A stretch of DNA of 64,000 bases from assembly GCF_001650715.1 (NCBI RefSeq), contig NZ_LWQT01000039.1:45807-109806 (forward strand). Direction: 5' to 3'. A program made the position numbers and the translations under genes. Under the pieces are notes generated by a model. That model saw nothing but the letters and a program-made list of their open reading frames with translations, searched no databases and was not told the origin of the DNA. Within the stretch, counting starts at the first letter, position 1. Each line of letters opens with the position of its first letter. This DNA comes from Paramagnetospirillum marisnigri. GTDB lineage: Bacteria; Pseudomonadota; Alphaproteobacteria; Rhodospirillales; Magnetospirillaceae. This document shows positions 1 to 9,931 of the stretch, one piece after another.

Positions 1-1572
1 GCGCTTGTTTTCGCGGGCCCAGCTTTCCATCCAATCACGGTCCGGGACGATCAGCGCCACCAGATGGGGGCGCCGGTCGCCATGAACCATGGCCTGGGCG
101 ATTTCCGGCTGCAGGGTCAGGAAGCCCTCGATGCGCTGGGGCGCCACATTGTCACCGCCGGAATTGACGATGATATCCTTCTTCCGGTCGGTGATGCGGA
201 TGGCGCCATCGGGGTCGATCTCGCCGATATCGCCGGTATGCAGCCAACCTTGGGCATCGATGACCTGGGCGGTGGTGGTGGGGTCGCGCCAGTAGCCTTG
301 CATCACCAATTCGCCGCGCACCAGGATTTCGCCATCGTCGGCGATACGGAGCTCGACGCCCTCCAGGGCGTGGCCGACGGTTTCCAGCCGCATGCGGGAC
401 GCATGGTTGCAACTGATCACCGGGGCGGCCTCGGTCTGGCCGTAGCCCTGAAGGATGCGGACGCCCAAGGCGGTGAAGAACAATCCCACCTCGTAGGGTA
501 GAGGCGCGCCGCCCGAGACGAAGGCCTTGAGCCGTCCGCCGAAGCGCTGGCGGATCTTGGCGCGGACCAGCCGGTCCAGTACCGCATCGGCCAGGGTGTC
601 CAGCGGTCCCAGTCTCCCACGCTCGATCCGGCGTTCCCCCAGCGCCAGGGTCGCCTCGAACAGGCGGCGGCGCAGGGCGGGGGCCTTGGCCAGACCCTTC
701 AGGATGCGGGTTCGCATGCTCTCGTAGAGGCGGGGCACCGCGGTCATGATGGTGGGGTGGACCTCGGCCATGTTGGCGGCCAGATGTTCCAGCCCCTCGG
801 CGTAGTAGATCTCGGCGCCGATGGCGATGGGGAAATGCAGCCCGGCGGTGTGCTCATAGGCATGGGACAGCGGCAGGAAGGACAGGAAGACCTCGTTCTC
901 CTCCAGTCCCAGATCCTCCAATACGCGGGTGGCGCCCTGGCAGTTGTGCAAGATGGCGCCGTGGGACAGCATCACCCCCTTGGGCACGCCGCCGGTGCCC
1001 GAGGTATAGATCAGGCAGGCGGTGGCGTCGCGGCGCAATTCGGCCACGGTGGCGCGCATCGCCGCGACCTGGCCGGACTCCCGCCCCATGGTCTGGATCG
1101 AGCCCCAGGAATGCAGGTCGATGCCGGAGGACTGGGCCAAGGGCGGCGGCTCCATGGCGATGACGCCGGGCTGACGATCGGCGCGGGCGGCGGCGGCCAG
1201 GGCGCGTTCGGCCAGCTGGGGGGTGGAGACGATCACGAAGCGCGCCTGGGAATTGTCCAGGATGTGCAGGTGGTCGGCCACGGTATTGGTGGTATAGGCG
1301 GGAACGGTGATGCCGCCCGCCGCCATGATGGCAAGGTCGGCCATGGCCCATTCCGGCCGGTTCTCGGAGATCAGCGCCACCCGGTCGCCCGGTTCAAGCC
1401 CCAGGGCGGCCAGACCGGCGGCCAGGCTCAAGACCTGTTCCTCGGTCTCGGCCCAGGACCGGGCGTGCCATTCCCCGCCGCGCTTGGCCCACAGGACGGG
1501 CTTGGGGCCCAAGCGCGCCGCCTGGGCCAGGAACAGGCCCGGCAGGCTGGCGCAGGCACGAATATCGAGCAT
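1..1572 (-). CDS. Long-chain acyl-CoA synthetase (AMP-forming), C-terminus cut by window edge
   Basis: Activates a fatty acid to its acyl-CoA through an acyl-adenylate, the entry step of beta-oxidation and lipid recycling. The frame is open from the ATG at 1572 down to base 1, giving 524 codons with no stop; the family is usually about 600 residues, so roughly the last 75 are outside. The adenylation P-loop reads YTSGTGGVPKGVMLSH (near 960-1010), and the final visible residues are the family's conserved LVALIVPD strand. It diverges from pepF with a 67-base gap that must hold both promoters. The N-terminal part matches FadD15-like (bacterial long-chain) ligases better than acetyl-CoA synthetases. 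Substrate chain length is inferred from the family. Confidence 0.9.
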   Translation of the reverse strand, partial: MLDIRACASLPGLFLAQAARLGPKPVLWAKRGGEWHARSWAETEEQVLSLAAGLAALGLEPGDRVALISENRPEWAMADLAIMAAGGITVPAYTTNTVADHLHILDNSQARFVIVSTPQLAERALAAAARADRQPGVIAMEPPPLAQSSGIDLHSWGSIQTMGRESGQVAAMRATVAELRRDATACLIYTSGTGGVPKGVMLSHGAILHNCQGATRVLEDLGLEENEVFLSFLPLSHAYEHTAGLHFPIAIGAEIYYAEGLEHLAANMAEVHPTIMTAVPRLYESMRTRILKGLAKAPALRRRLFEATLALGERRIERGRLGPLDTLADAVLDRLVRAKIRQRFGGRLKAFVSGGAPLPYEVGLFFTALGVRILQGYGQTEAAPVISCNHASRMRLETVGHALEGVELRIADDGEILVRGELVMQGYWRDPTTTAQVIDAQGWLHTGDIGEIDPDGAIRITDRKKDIIVNSGGDNVAPQRIEGFLTLQPEIAQAMVHGDRRPHLVALIVPDRDWMESWARENKR

Positions 1573-1639
1573 GCGTGAAACTCCCTGTTCGTCATGCCCA
1601 GTCATACCTATATTCGCTCATCGCACAAGGAGAGAGCGA

Positions 1640-3424
1640 ATGAACCATGTAGTCGCCCCCGATCTCGGCGCCGTGCCCGAATGGGACCTGTCCGATCTCT
1701 ATGCCTCGCCCGATTGCCCGAAACTGGAGGCTGATCTGGCCGCCGTCGCCGATTCCGCCAAGGCCTTCGAGAGCGCCTTCGCGGGCAGGCTCGCGGGGCT
1801 GTCGGGCGCGGAATTCGGTGGTGCCATCGCCGAATACGAGCGGATCAGCGAGGTGATCTACCGCGCCATGTCCTTCGCGCAACTGCTCTATTCCGCCGAT
1901 GTCTCCAATCCCGACCACGGCCGCTTCTATCAGGGCATGCAGGAGCGGGTGACCGAGATTTCCACCCATACCCTGTTCTTCACCCTGGAGATCAACCGCC
2001 TGGACGACGCAAGGCTGGCCGAGCTGCTGGCCACGCCCGAGGCCGGGCGCTATGCCTCGTGGCTGCGCGATCTGCGGGTCTTCCGGCCGCACCAGCTGTC
2101 CGACGAACTGGAAAAGATGCTGCACGAGCTGCATGTGGTCGGCACGGCGGCGTGGAACCGCCTGTTCGACGAGACCATGGCCCGGCTGCGCTTTCCGCTG
2201 GACGGCGAGGAGTTGACCTCGGCCCAGGCGCTGAATCTGCTGTCGGACATCGACCCGGCCAAGCGCCAGGCGGCGGCCAAGTCGCTGGGCAAGGTGTTGG
2301 GCGACAACGCGCCCCTGTTCGCCCTGATCACCAATACCCTGGCCAAGGAAAAGGAGATTGACGACAAGTGGCGCAAATATCCGCGGCCGCAGTCCTACCG
2401 CAACCTGTCCAATCAGGTGGAGGACCATGTGGTCGACGCCCTGGTGGCGGCGGTGAAAGGCGCCTTCGAGCCGCTGTCGCACCGCTACTACGCCCTGAAG
2501 GCCAAATGGTTCGGGGTTGAGCAACTGGACTACTGGGACCGCAACGCGCCGCTGCCCGGCGATGTGGATCGCCGCTTCACCTGGGACCAGGCCCGCGACA
2601 CCGTGCTGGGGGCCTATGGTGCCTTCTCGCCCGATCTGGCGGCCATCGGCAAGCGCTTCTTCGACAACAACTGGATCGACGCGCCGGTACGCCCGGGCAA
2701 GTCGCCCGGCGCCTTCGCCCATCCCACCGTGCCCTCGGTCCATCCCTATCTGCTGGTCAATTACCAGGGCCGCACCCGCGACGTCATGACGCTCGCCCAT
2801 GAACTGGGCCATGGCGTGCATCAGGTGCTGGCCGGGGTGCAGGGCCCGCTGATGGCCGACACGCCGCTGACCCTGGCCGAGACCGCCTCGGTATTCGGCG
2901 AGATGCTGACCTTCCGCGCCATGCTGGCGGGCGAGACTTCGGCCGCCAACCGCCGCATTATGCTGGCCTCCAAGGTCGAGGACATGCTGAACACCGTGGT
3001 GCGCCAGGTGGCGTTCTTCGAGTTCGAATCCCGGCTGCACGACGAACGCCGCCGGGGCGAACTGAGCCCCGAGCATATCGGCGAGCTGTGGATGCGGGTG
3101 CAGTCGGAAAGCCTCGGGCCTGCCTTGCGCTTTTCCGACGAATACCGGCACTACTGGACCTATATCCCCCATTTCGTCCATTCGCCGTTCTACGTCTACG
3201 CCTATGCCTTCGGCGACTGCCTGGTGAACTCGCTCTATTCCGTCTACGCCAAGGGGACGGTGCCCGACTTCCCGGCCAAGTACATGGAGATGCTGAAGGC
3301 GGGCGGCACCTTGCGGCACAAGGAACTGTTGGCCCCGTTCGGCCTGGACGCCGCCAATCCCGATTTCTGGCGCCAGGGCCTCAACGTGGTGATCGGCTTC
3401 ATCGACGAGTTGGAGGCGATGTAG
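1640..3424 (+). CDS. pepF: Oligoendopeptidase F family M3 metallopeptidase
   Basis: Cytoplasmic zinc peptidase that cleaves short peptides. The protein is 594 aa, normal for M3B peptidases. The zinc-binding signature HELGH lies at about residues 386-390 inside LAHELGHGVHQ, and the downstream glutamate region TLAETASVFGEM supplies the third ligand. The ATG at 1640 was chosen because AAGGAGAG sits 6 bases upstream; the same frame is open further upstream to 1307, but that stretch overlaps the divergent acyl-CoA synthetase and is not protein-like. The stop is 3 bases from the stop of the convergent DUF3108 gene. Family assignment is firm; physiological substrates are unknown. Confidence 0.92.
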   Translation: MNHVVAPDLGAVPEWDLSDLYASPDCPKLEADLAAVADSAKAFESAFAGRLAGLSGAEFGGAIAEYERISEVIYRAMSFAQLLYSADVSNPDHGRFYQGMQERVTEISTHTLFFTLEINRLDDARLAELLATPEAGRYASWLRDLRVFRPHQLSDELEKMLHELHVVGTAAWNRLFDETMARLRFPLDGEELTSAQALNLLSDIDPAKRQAAAKSLGKVLGDNAPLFALITNTLAKEKEIDDKWRKYPRPQSYRNLSNQVEDHVVDALVAAVKGAFEPLSHRYYALKAKWFGVEQLDYWDRNAPLPGDVDRRFTWDQARDTVLGAYGAFSPDLAAIGKRFFDNNWIDAPVRPGKSPGAFAHPTVPSVHPYLLVNYQGRTRDVMTLAHELGHGVHQVLAGVQGPLMADTPLTLAETASVFGEMLTFRAMLAGETSAANRRIMLASKVEDMLNTVVRQVAFFEFESRLHDERRRGELSPEHIGELWMRVQSESLGPALRFSDEYRHYWTYIPHFVHSPFYVYAYAFGDCLVNSLYSVYAKGTVPDFPAKYMEMLKAGGTLRHKELLAPFGLDAANPDFWRQGLNVVIGFIDELEAM

Positions 3425-3427
3425 GAG

Positions 3428-4258
3428 TCAGTCACTGGCCGCCGTCGCCACCGGCCCGCACTGGGCGGCGGCGACGGTGCAGGGCTCCAGGGCGTTGATA
3501 ACGGTGGCGGCAGTGAAGCTGTCGGTGCGGATGCGCAGCGGCAGCAGGGTCGCGGGGTCGATATCGACCTCGTATTCGGCTCCGTCCCACAGCTTGACGA
3601 ATTTGGGCTTGAACCCGGCCAGCGGCTTCAGGGTCATGGTCAGATGGATGGTGTCGTAGTCGCGGCCATGCATATTGATGCGGCGCGGCCCGATCACCTT
3701 GGTCTCGAAGTCATAGGCCCGGCGGCCGTCATAGCTGGTGGTGCGAAAGCTGGCGGGGCCGCCGCTCAGGGCCTCCCTGGCCCGCTGTCCGGCCAATGCC
3801 ATGTTGGTCAGCGGGTCCATGACGCCCCGGCGCAATTGGTCGGGCACCGGCGGATTGGGGCTGTCATCCTCGGGTGGCGGCGCGAATTCCTCCAGCACCT
3901 CGTCGGTGACCACCCGCGCCTCGGGGGCATAGGCCACCCGCAGCAGGGTCTCGCGGTAACGGTTGCGGAAGCGGGTCTGGTAATGCTCCGACACCAGGGC
4001 CGAGGCCCCGGCGGCAGACGTGCTGCCGCCCTCGGCGGTGAAGCGCAGGCGTAGGAAGCGATCGAACAGGCCGACGGTGCGGATGGTCATGCCGGTGCGC
4101 ACCAGCCCGGTTCCGTCGTCGCGGGTGATGGCCAGGTCCCCGGCATGGAAGCCGCCCCACATGATCTCGTAGCGAAATCCCACCGGCTCGGCGTCTGCCG
4201 GAGCAGCGAGGGCGAGCAGGGCGGCGGCCAGGATGCCGGTCAGGCGGTAAATCGTCAT
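3428..4258 (-). CDS. DUF3108 domain-containing exported protein
   Basis: 276 aa with a clear Sec signal peptide: residues 1-23 are hydrophobic and end in the cleavage-like motif PADA. The mature part begins PVGFRYEIMWGGFHAGDL, the typical opening of DUF3108 proteins, which are predicted beta-rich periplasmic or outer-membrane-associated proteins of unknown role. Mid-protein the segment FETKVIGPRRINMHGRDY and the C-terminal AEYEVDIDPATLLPLRIR also fit the family. No operon partner: it is convergent with pepF and divergent from pntA. Four cysteine-poor strands and a short C-terminal CTVAAAQCGP pair of cysteines could form a disulphide. Function is not known. Confidence 0.8.
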   Translation of the reverse strand: MTIYRLTGILAAALLALAAPADAEPVGFRYEIMWGGFHAGDLAITRDDGTGLVRTGMTIRTVGLFDRFLRLRFTAEGGSTSAAGASALVSEHYQTRFRNRYRETLLRVAYAPEARVVTDEVLEEFAPPPEDDSPNPPVPDQLRRGVMDPLTNMALAGQRAREALSGGPASFRTTSYDGRRAYDFETKVIGPRRINMHGRDYDTIHLTMTLKPLAGFKPKFVKLWDGAEYEVDIDPATLLPLRIRTDSFTAATVINALEPCTVAAAQCGPVATAASD

Positions 4259-4638
4259 GACATCACACTAGCATCCCGGGCCTGCTCTGTCGCAACCACC
4301 CGGAGGGGTGGGAGCAGTCAGCCCGGCGCTCCCACTCGGACGGCATAAGGGGGCGACAGCCCCTGGTCGGCCGCCCCGATCCGTGGTTTACGTTGCGGCG
4401 CAGCACGATTCAATCGGTTCCAGGCCCCGGTGATGGGCCATATCCCGCTTGGCAAAGCTGCGGCGGAAAGGCATTGTTGCCAGTAAAATAAGGGAAAACC
4501 TTTTTACAGGGAACGTCTTGGGGGCTTGCCCGATTCGTATTGATGAATCCTCGGTTGGGTCTGTCCCGGACCTGAAGCCGTGCCAAGGCAATTGCGTTCG
4601 CTTAACCGCCCGGGTCGAGATGAAGCACAGGAGAGACC
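4259..4638. other. Intergenic region between DUF3108 gene and pntA
   Basis: 380 bases separating two divergent genes, so it should contain both promoters. It has a more AT-rich patch at about 4480-4510 (AGTAAAATAAGGGAAAACC) that would suit a promoter, but I cannot pick a convincing -35/-10 pair. Short open frames here show no protein-like composition. No RNA gene or riboswitch recognised. Confidence 0.5.
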
Positions 4639-6225
4639 ATGTCGTCGATCATTGGAATCCCAAAGGAAATCTTCGCTAACGAAAAGCGTGTCGCCTCCGT
4701 TCCCGACGTGGTCGAGAAGCTGGTGAAGCTCGGCTTCTCGGTGGTGGTGGAAAGCGGCGCTGGCGCCCTGGCTAACTTCGACGACGAGTCCTACACGGCC
4801 GCGGGTGCCTCCATCGCCGCTTCCGCCGCCGATCTGTGGAACGGCGCCGACATCGTCTTCAAGGTCCGGGCGCCGACCCTGGACGAAGTGGCGCTGATGA
4901 AGGAAGGCACCACCCTGATCAGCTTCATCTGGCCCGCCCAGAATCCCGAGCTGATGGAAGCACTGAAAGCCCGCAAGGTCACGGCGCTGGCCATGGATTG
5001 CCTGCCGCGCCAGCTGTCGCGCGCCCAGAAGATGGATGCGCTGAGCTCCATGGCGGGCATCGCCGGTTATCGCGCCGTGATCGAGGCGGCCCATCAGTTC
5101 GGCCGTTACTTCGCCGGTCAGATTACCGCCGCCGGCAAGGTTCCGCCCGCCAAGGTCTTCGTGGCCGGTGCCGGTGTGGCCGGTCTGGCCGCGCTGGGGA
5201 CCGCCGTCAGCCTGGGCGCCATCGTGCGCGCCAACGACACCCGCGCCGAGGTGGCCGATCAGGTCAAGTCCATGGGAGCCGACTTCGTCAAGGTGGAGTA
5301 CGAGGAAGAGGGTTCGGGTGGCGGCGGCTACGCCAAGGTCATGAGCGAGGGCTTCCAGCAGGCCCAGCGCGAGATGTATGCCCAGCAGGCCCGCGAGGTG
5401 GACATCATCATCACCACCGCCCTGATTCCCGGCAAGCCCGCCCCCAAGCTGATCACCGCCGAGATGGTCCAGAGCATGAAGCCGGGCAGCGTCATCGTCG
5501 ATCTGGCGGCCGAGCAGGGCGGCAATTGCGAGCTGACCGTGCCGGGCGAGGTGGTGGTGCGCCACGGCGTCTCCATCGTCGGCTATACCGATCTGGTGTC
5601 GCGTCTGGCCAGGCAGTCCTCGACGCTCTATGGCACCAATCTGCTGCGCCTGACCGAGGAACTGTGCAAGACCAAGGACGGGGTCATCGACGTCAACATG
5701 GAAGACGACGCCATCCGTGGCCTCACCGTCGTCAAGGATGGCGAGATCACCTGGCCGCCGCCGCCGCTCAAGCTGCCCGCGCCGCCCGCCGCCAAGCCCG
5801 CTGCCGCCATGCCCGAGAAGAAGTCCTCGGGCCACGGCCACGGCGCCGGGGCTCCCATGTCGCTCAAGACCCTGGGCATCGTGTTCGGCCTGGGCGCCCT
5901 GGCCTTCTGGTTCGTCGGCGCCCATGCCCCGGCGGCCTTCCTCGGCCATTTCACCGTTTTCGTCCTGGCCTGCTTCATCGGCTACATGGTGGTGTGGAAC
6001 GTCACTCCGGCGCTGCACACGCCGCTGATGAGCGTGACCAACGCCATCTCCAGCATCATCGTCATCGGTGCGCTGGTGCAGATATCGCCGCCGCTGGCTG
6101 AAGGGGTGTCGCGTCCGAACATCTGGATCGGCCTGCTGGCGGTGATCGGCATCATCCTCACCTCCATCAACATGTTCGGCGGGTTCGCCGTCACCCGCCG
6201 CATGCTGGCGATGTTCCGCAAGTAA
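4639..6225 (+). CDS. pntA: NAD(P) transhydrogenase subunit alpha (single-chain PntA)
   Basis: Proton-translocating transhydrogenase alpha subunit, which with PntB drives NADPH formation from NADH at the expense of the proton gradient in the inner membrane. 528 aa. Residues 1-372 form the NAD(H)-binding domain I, with the nucleotide-binding stretch [18 protein letters not shown]. Residues 373-408 are a Pro/Ala/His/Gly-rich linker. Residues 409-528 hold about four membrane helices of domain II. The fused layout matches E. coli PntA (510 aa); in Rhodospirillum rubrum the two halves are separate PntAA and PntAB chains. The ATG at 4639 is preceded by CAGGAGAG. pntB follows 11 bases after the stop. 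Confidence 0.95.
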   Translation: MSSIIGIPKEIFANEKRVASVPDVVEKLVKLGFSVVVESGAGALANFDDESYTAAGASIAASAADLWNGADIVFKVRAPTLDEVALMKEGTTLISFIWPAQNPELMEALKARKVTALAMDCLPRQLSRAQKMDALSSMAGIAGYRAVIEAAHQFGRYFAGQITAAGKVPPAKVFVAGAGVAGLAALGTAVSLGAIVRANDTRAEVADQVKSMGADFVKVEYEEEGSGGGGYAKVMSEGFQQAQREMYAQQAREVDIIITTALIPGKPAPKLITAEMVQSMKPGSVIVDLAAEQGGNCELTVPGEVVVRHGVSIVGYTDLVSRLARQSSTLYGTNLLRLTEELCKTKDGVIDVNMEDDAIRGLTVVKDGEITWPPPPLKLPAPPAAKPAAAMPEKKSSGHGHGAGAPMSLKTLGIVFGLGALAFWFVGAHAPAAFLGHFTVFVLACFIGYMVVWNVTPALHTPLMSVTNAISSIIVIGALVQISPPLAEGVSRPNIWIGLLAVIGIILTSINMFGGFAVTRRMLAMFRK

Positions 6226-6236
6226 GGAGAGGCACC

Positions 6237-7646
6237 ATGTCCGCAAGTCTTTCCACCGTTTCCTATATCGGTGCCACCATCCTCTTCATCCTCAGCCTCG
6301 GCGGCCTGTCCAACCCCGAGACCTCGCGGCGCGGCAACTATTTCGGCATGATCGGCATGGCGCTGGCCGTCATCGCCACCGTGTTCGGCCCCCAGGTCAC
6401 CTGGGGCGGGGTGCCGTGGATCATCATCGCCATGACCATCGGCGGCGGTGTTGGACTCTATGCCGCCCGCACCGTGCAGATGACCCAGATGCCGGAACTG
6501 GTGGCGTTGATGCACTCGCTGGTGGGCCTTGCCGCCTGCCTGGTGGGCTTCGCCAGCTATGCCGACACTTCCGTGGTCTTCACCGGCCCGGAAAAGTCCA
6601 TCCACGAGATGGAAATCTATATCGGCATCCTGATCGGCGCCGTCACTTTCTCGGGCTCGCTGATCGCCTTCGGCAAGCTGTCGGGCAAGATCGGCGGCAA
6701 GCCGCTGCTGCTGCCCGGCCGTCATTGGCTCAATCTGGCGGGCCTGATCATCGTGATCTGGGTCGGCAACGGCTTCCTAAACGCCGAAAGCGCCTGGGGC
6801 GGCGGCTTCGCCCTGATCGTCATGACCGCCATCGCCCTGGCCTTCGGTGTCCATATGGTGATGGCCATCGGCGGCGCCGACATGCCGGTTGTGGTGTCCA
6901 TGCTGAACAGCTATTCCGGCTGGGCGGCGGCGGCCACCGGCTTCATGCTGTCCAACGACCTGCTGATCGTCACCGGCGCGCTGGTGGGATCGAGCGGCGC
7001 CATCCTGTCCTACATCATGTGCCGGGCCATGAACCGCAACTTCATCAGCGTCATCGCGGGCGGCTTCGGCACCGGCGGCGGCACGGTGGTGGCGGCGGGC
7101 GACGGCCAACCGGCGGGGGAGGTGATCTCCATCAGCGCCCTGGAGACCGCCGAACTGCTGAAGGACTCCAAATGCGTCATCATCGTGCCGGGCTATGGCA
7201 TGGCGGTGGCCCAGGCCCAGCACACCGTCTACGAGATCACCAAGCATCTGCGCGAGAAGGGCGTCAATGTCCGCTTCGGCATCCATCCGGTGGCGGGGCG
7301 CATGCCCGGCCACATGAATGTGCTGCTGGCCGAGGCCAAGGTTCCCTATGACATCGTCATGGAGATGGACGAGATCAACGACGATTTCCCCGAGACCGAC
7401 GTCACCATGGTCATCGGCGCCAATGACATCGTCAATCCGGCGGCCCAGGAGGACCCCACCAGCCCCATCGCCGGCATGCCGGTGCTGGAAGTCTGGAAGG
7501 CCAAGACCTCCATCGTCATGAAGCGTTCCATGGCCTCGGGCTATGCCGGTGTCGACAATCCGCTGTTCTACAAGGAGAACAACCGGATGCTGTTCGGCGA
7601 TGCCAAGAAGATGCTGGACGAGGTGCTGAGCGCGCTCAGGGCCTGA
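6237..7646 (+). CDS. pntB: NAD(P) transhydrogenase subunit beta
   Basis: 469 aa membrane subunit partnering PntA. The N-terminal two thirds contains eight or nine membrane helices (domain II), and the C-terminal about 180 residues form the NADP(H)-binding domain III. Diagnostic domain III motifs are present: [13 protein letters not shown], the [18 protein letters not shown] loop, and [20 protein letters not shown] with [10 protein letters not shown]. The ATG at 6237 has AAGGAGAGGC just upstream and sits 11 bases after pntA, so the two are surely co-transcribed. A strong terminator follows 24 bases after the stop. Confidence 0.97.
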   Translation: MSASLSTVSYIGATILFILSLGGLSNPETSRRGNYFGMIGMALAVIATVFGPQVTWGGVPWIIIAMTIGGGVGLYAARTVQMTQMPELVALMHSLVGLAACLVGFASYADTSVVFTGPEKSIHEMEIYIGILIGAVTFSGSLIAFGKLSGKIGGKPLLLPGRHWLNLAGLIIVIWVGNGFLNAESAWGGGFALIVMTAIALAFGVHMVMAIGGADMPVVVSMLNSYSGWAAAATGFMLSNDLLIVTGALVGSSGAILSYIMCRAMNRNFISVIAGGFGTGGGTVVAAGDGQPAGEVISISALETAELLKDSKCVIIVPGYGMAVAQAQHTVYEITKHLREKGVNVRFGIHPVAGRMPGHMNVLLAEAKVPYDIVMEMDEINDDFPETDVTMVIGANDIVNPAAQEDPTSPIAGMPVLEVWKAKTSIVMKRSMASGYAGVDNPLFYKENNRMLFGDAKKMLDEVLSALRA

Positions 7647-7670
7647 GTTCGGTGAGTTTTCGCGAAGCGA

Positions 7671-7700
7671 GGCCCGCATCCACGGATGCGGGCCTTTTTT
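7671..7700 (+). terminator. Rho-independent terminator of pntAB
   Basis: Inverted repeat GGCCCGCATCC / GGATGCGGGCC (7671-7681 and 7684-7694), immediately followed by six T residues (7695-7700). It lies 24 bases after the pntB stop, so it ends the transhydrogenase transcript and separates it from the next gene. Confidence 0.9.
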
Positions 7701-7757
7701 CATGAGCATGCTTGCGATACAAAGCAACCGGTCAAGGCGGAGGAAGGGAGCAAGCGG

Positions 7758-9626
7758 GTGACGAGCGGCCAAACCCGTCCCGATTCCGCCACCCTGGCGG
7801 CCATCGCCCAGGGGTGGATCGAGGACAATATCCCCGCCCAGCTCTGTCTCGACCTCTTCGACATGGTCGACCAGTGGCGCGAGCGGGGCACCCTGCCGCT
7901 GGGCCTGCTGTGGCGTCCCATTGTCGAGCGGTTGCGGTATTGCGGCTGCTTCGATGCCGAGATCGAGGCTTGCCGCCTGGTGCTGTCGCTGGAGCCGGGG
8001 CTGGCGCCGTTCCGGTTGCGTCTGGCCGAGGTTCTGGTTCTCACCGGCCATGATCCCGAGGCCCGCGACATTCTGCTGGCCCTGGACGGCCCCCCCCCTA
8101 TCCGGCGCGAGGCCTGGTTCCTGCGCCTGGAGCTGGGGGGCGAAGCGCCCGAGGTTGAAGCCGCGCTGCTGAGCGGATTGGAGGAGATGCTGGCCGCCGA
8201 CGGCGCCTGGGGGCCGAGGCACCGCGATCTGGTCTCCCATCTGGTGCGGGTGGGGGGCGACGAGCGGGGGGGCGCCTTCCTCGATCGCTGGCTGGAAGGC
8301 CGCGAGGTTCCCGCCGATCTGCTGTTCGAGATGGGGGTCATGGCCATGACCGTGGGGCGGCCCCAGGCCGCCCGCGTCTGGTTCGCGCCGCTGTGGCACG
8401 ATCTGTCGGAAGGCGACGACCCGGTGCTGGGGCGTTTCGACGGCGCGGTCCGCCCCTATGACGCAGCCATCGAGGCCGCGCTGGTCAGCCGCATCGAGCA
8501 GGCTTTCGCCCTGGACGAGGACGAGCTGGCCTGCCTCACGCATCCTGGCCCCGAGGTCTTGCCCGACCTGCGGGTGCTGCTGGTCACCATCGGCCATGCC
8601 TCCCTGCCCAACGACGTGGCGGAGCAGTTCGCCGGATCGGCGGCGGTGGCGGGGGTTCATCTGGATATCCATTTCGATACCGCCTTGCTGCGCCCCACCT
8701 TGTTTCGTGGCGGTGACGACGAGGTGCGGCGGCGAGTGGAGGCCTTCATCGCCCGGCTGGAGCGGGAACGCCCCGATGTGGTGGTGGTGGACTGCGCCGC
8801 GCCGCTGATCCTGCGCGGGCTCAATCCCGCCACCCTGGCCGACCTCAAGCGGCGCCTGGGCTTTCGCCTTGCCTGTGTCGCCCGTGACGCCCATCTGTCG
8901 ACGCTGCCGCTGCTGGATGCCTGGCTGCCCGCCTGCGATACCATGATTACCTTCGATCCGCTGTCGCCTCTGTTGCGGCCCGCGCCGGGGCGCCAATGCG
9001 AGAAGGTGCTGCCCTTGCCGGTTCCCAGCCTACACGGCCACTTTTTGGACCGGCGGGAACGCGACCTGGGGCTGACCTTCGTCGGCGGCTGCTCCTGGGA
9101 AATGCGCCATATGGTGCTGGCGGTGCTGATGACCGAGGATGTGGGATTCTCCGCCCTCTACGGTCACCGCCGCCGCCTGGAAACCCCGGACACCGCCGCC
9201 TATGCCGAGGTGCTGACCCGTTCACGGGCGGTGCTCAATGTCTCGCGCCATACCCGCGAGGAGCATCTGGTCACCGGCCGGGTGTGGGAGGCCATCGCCG
9301 CCGGCGCGGTGCTGCTTGAACAGGATAATCCCGCCACCGCCGCCTTTCTGACGCCTTGGCGCCATTACCTGCCCTGGAGCAATCCCGAGGACGCGGTTCA
9401 CATGGCTCACTTCATCAACCGCCGTCCCGACCTGGCCGCGCGGATTGCCGCCGAGGGACATGCCTGGATGCGGCGCCATTATGGTGGCCGCCAGTTCTGG
9501 GCGGCGCTATTGGGGCACGTCACCCGGCCGCGGACCGAGGCGGAGTTGCTCAGCGACCATGTTGCCGCCCAGGATTGGATCGGGATCGCCATGATCGAAT
9601 CCGAGGAAAGCCGTTCGTGTTTGTGA
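7758..9626 (+). CDS. Glycosyltransferase-like protein with helical N-terminal region
   Basis: 622 aa. The C-terminal part (about 440-615) looks like a CgeB-type or family 1 glycosyltransferase module: SRAVLNVSRHTREEHLVTGR, then VWEAIAAGAVLLEQ, then PWSNPEDAVHMAHFI, which is the usual nucleotide-sugar site with a conserved E in the EAIAAG turn. The N-terminal 270 residues are helical and TPR-like (CRLVLSLEPGLAPFRLRLAE). The GTG at 7758 was chosen because AGGAAGGGAG lies 7 bases upstream and because earlier in-frame starts fall inside the pntB terminator. Substrate is unknown. It precedes the ParA/chemosensory block by 305 bases and may be unrelated to it. Confidence 0.65.
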   Translation: MTSGQTRPDSATLAAIAQGWIEDNIPAQLCLDLFDMVDQWRERGTLPLGLLWRPIVERLRYCGCFDAEIEACRLVLSLEPGLAPFRLRLAEVLVLTGHDPEARDILLALDGPPPIRREAWFLRLELGGEAPEVEAALLSGLEEMLAADGAWGPRHRDLVSHLVRVGGDERGGAFLDRWLEGREVPADLLFEMGVMAMTVGRPQAARVWFAPLWHDLSEGDDPVLGRFDGAVRPYDAAIEAALVSRIEQAFALDEDELACLTHPGPEVLPDLRVLLVTIGHASLPNDVAEQFAGSAAVAGVHLDIHFDTALLRPTLFRGGDDEVRRRVEAFIARLERERPDVVVVDCAAPLILRGLNPATLADLKRRLGFRLACVARDAHLSTLPLLDAWLPACDTMITFDPLSPLLRPAPGRQCEKVLPLPVPSLHGHFLDRRERDLGLTFVGGCSWEMRHMVLAVLMTEDVGFSALYGHRRRLETPDTAAYAEVLTRSRAVLNVSRHTREEHLVTGRVWEAIAAGAVLLEQDNPATAAFLTPWRHYLPWSNPEDAVHMAHFINRRPDLAARIAAEGHAWMRRHYGGRQFWAALLGHVTRPRTEAELLSDHVAAQDWIGIAMIESEESRSCL

Positions 9627-9931
9627 CAAAACGAGGCGGTGGCGATACAGTCCGTTGTTATTCATGTTTTTGAGGGCGCCGGAACCGAGTCAATGAAACC
9701 GAAATCCGAGCCCGCCCGAAGTTGGATTTGAAAGACTTTGATCCCGTCTTTTGTTGCAACGGGAGTCGGTCTATGCTTAACCTGTTCGCTACGATCCACC
9801 AAGACTCCGCCCTACGGGTGTCGGAAGGACTGAGCAAGACGCGGGAATTACGCCCTTCCGGGGGGTGCTTTAAAGATGGGCAGGATGATTTTGAATATCG
9901 CTCGTGATGGCGGCATGGACGAAACTCGGAT
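9627..9931 (+). other. Intergenic region upstream of the ParA-like gene
   Basis: 305 bases between the glycosyltransferase-like gene and the ParA-like gene. It is less GC-rich than the flanking genes and contains small open frames without convincing ribosome sites. It should carry the promoter of the chemosensory block, but no clear promoter hexamers, hairpin terminator or RNA gene could be identified. Confidence 0.5.

Noticed and set aside
1592..3319. 575-residue minus-strand open frame opposite pepF
   Set aside because: Antisense shadow caused by GC-rich codon bias; the sense frame has the HELGH zinc site.
6777..8996. 739-residue open frame on the minus strand across pntB and the glycosyltransferase gene
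   Set aside because: It is the antisense shadow of two well-supported genes; composition is His/Gly/Gln-rich without domain motifs, and it crosses a terminator.
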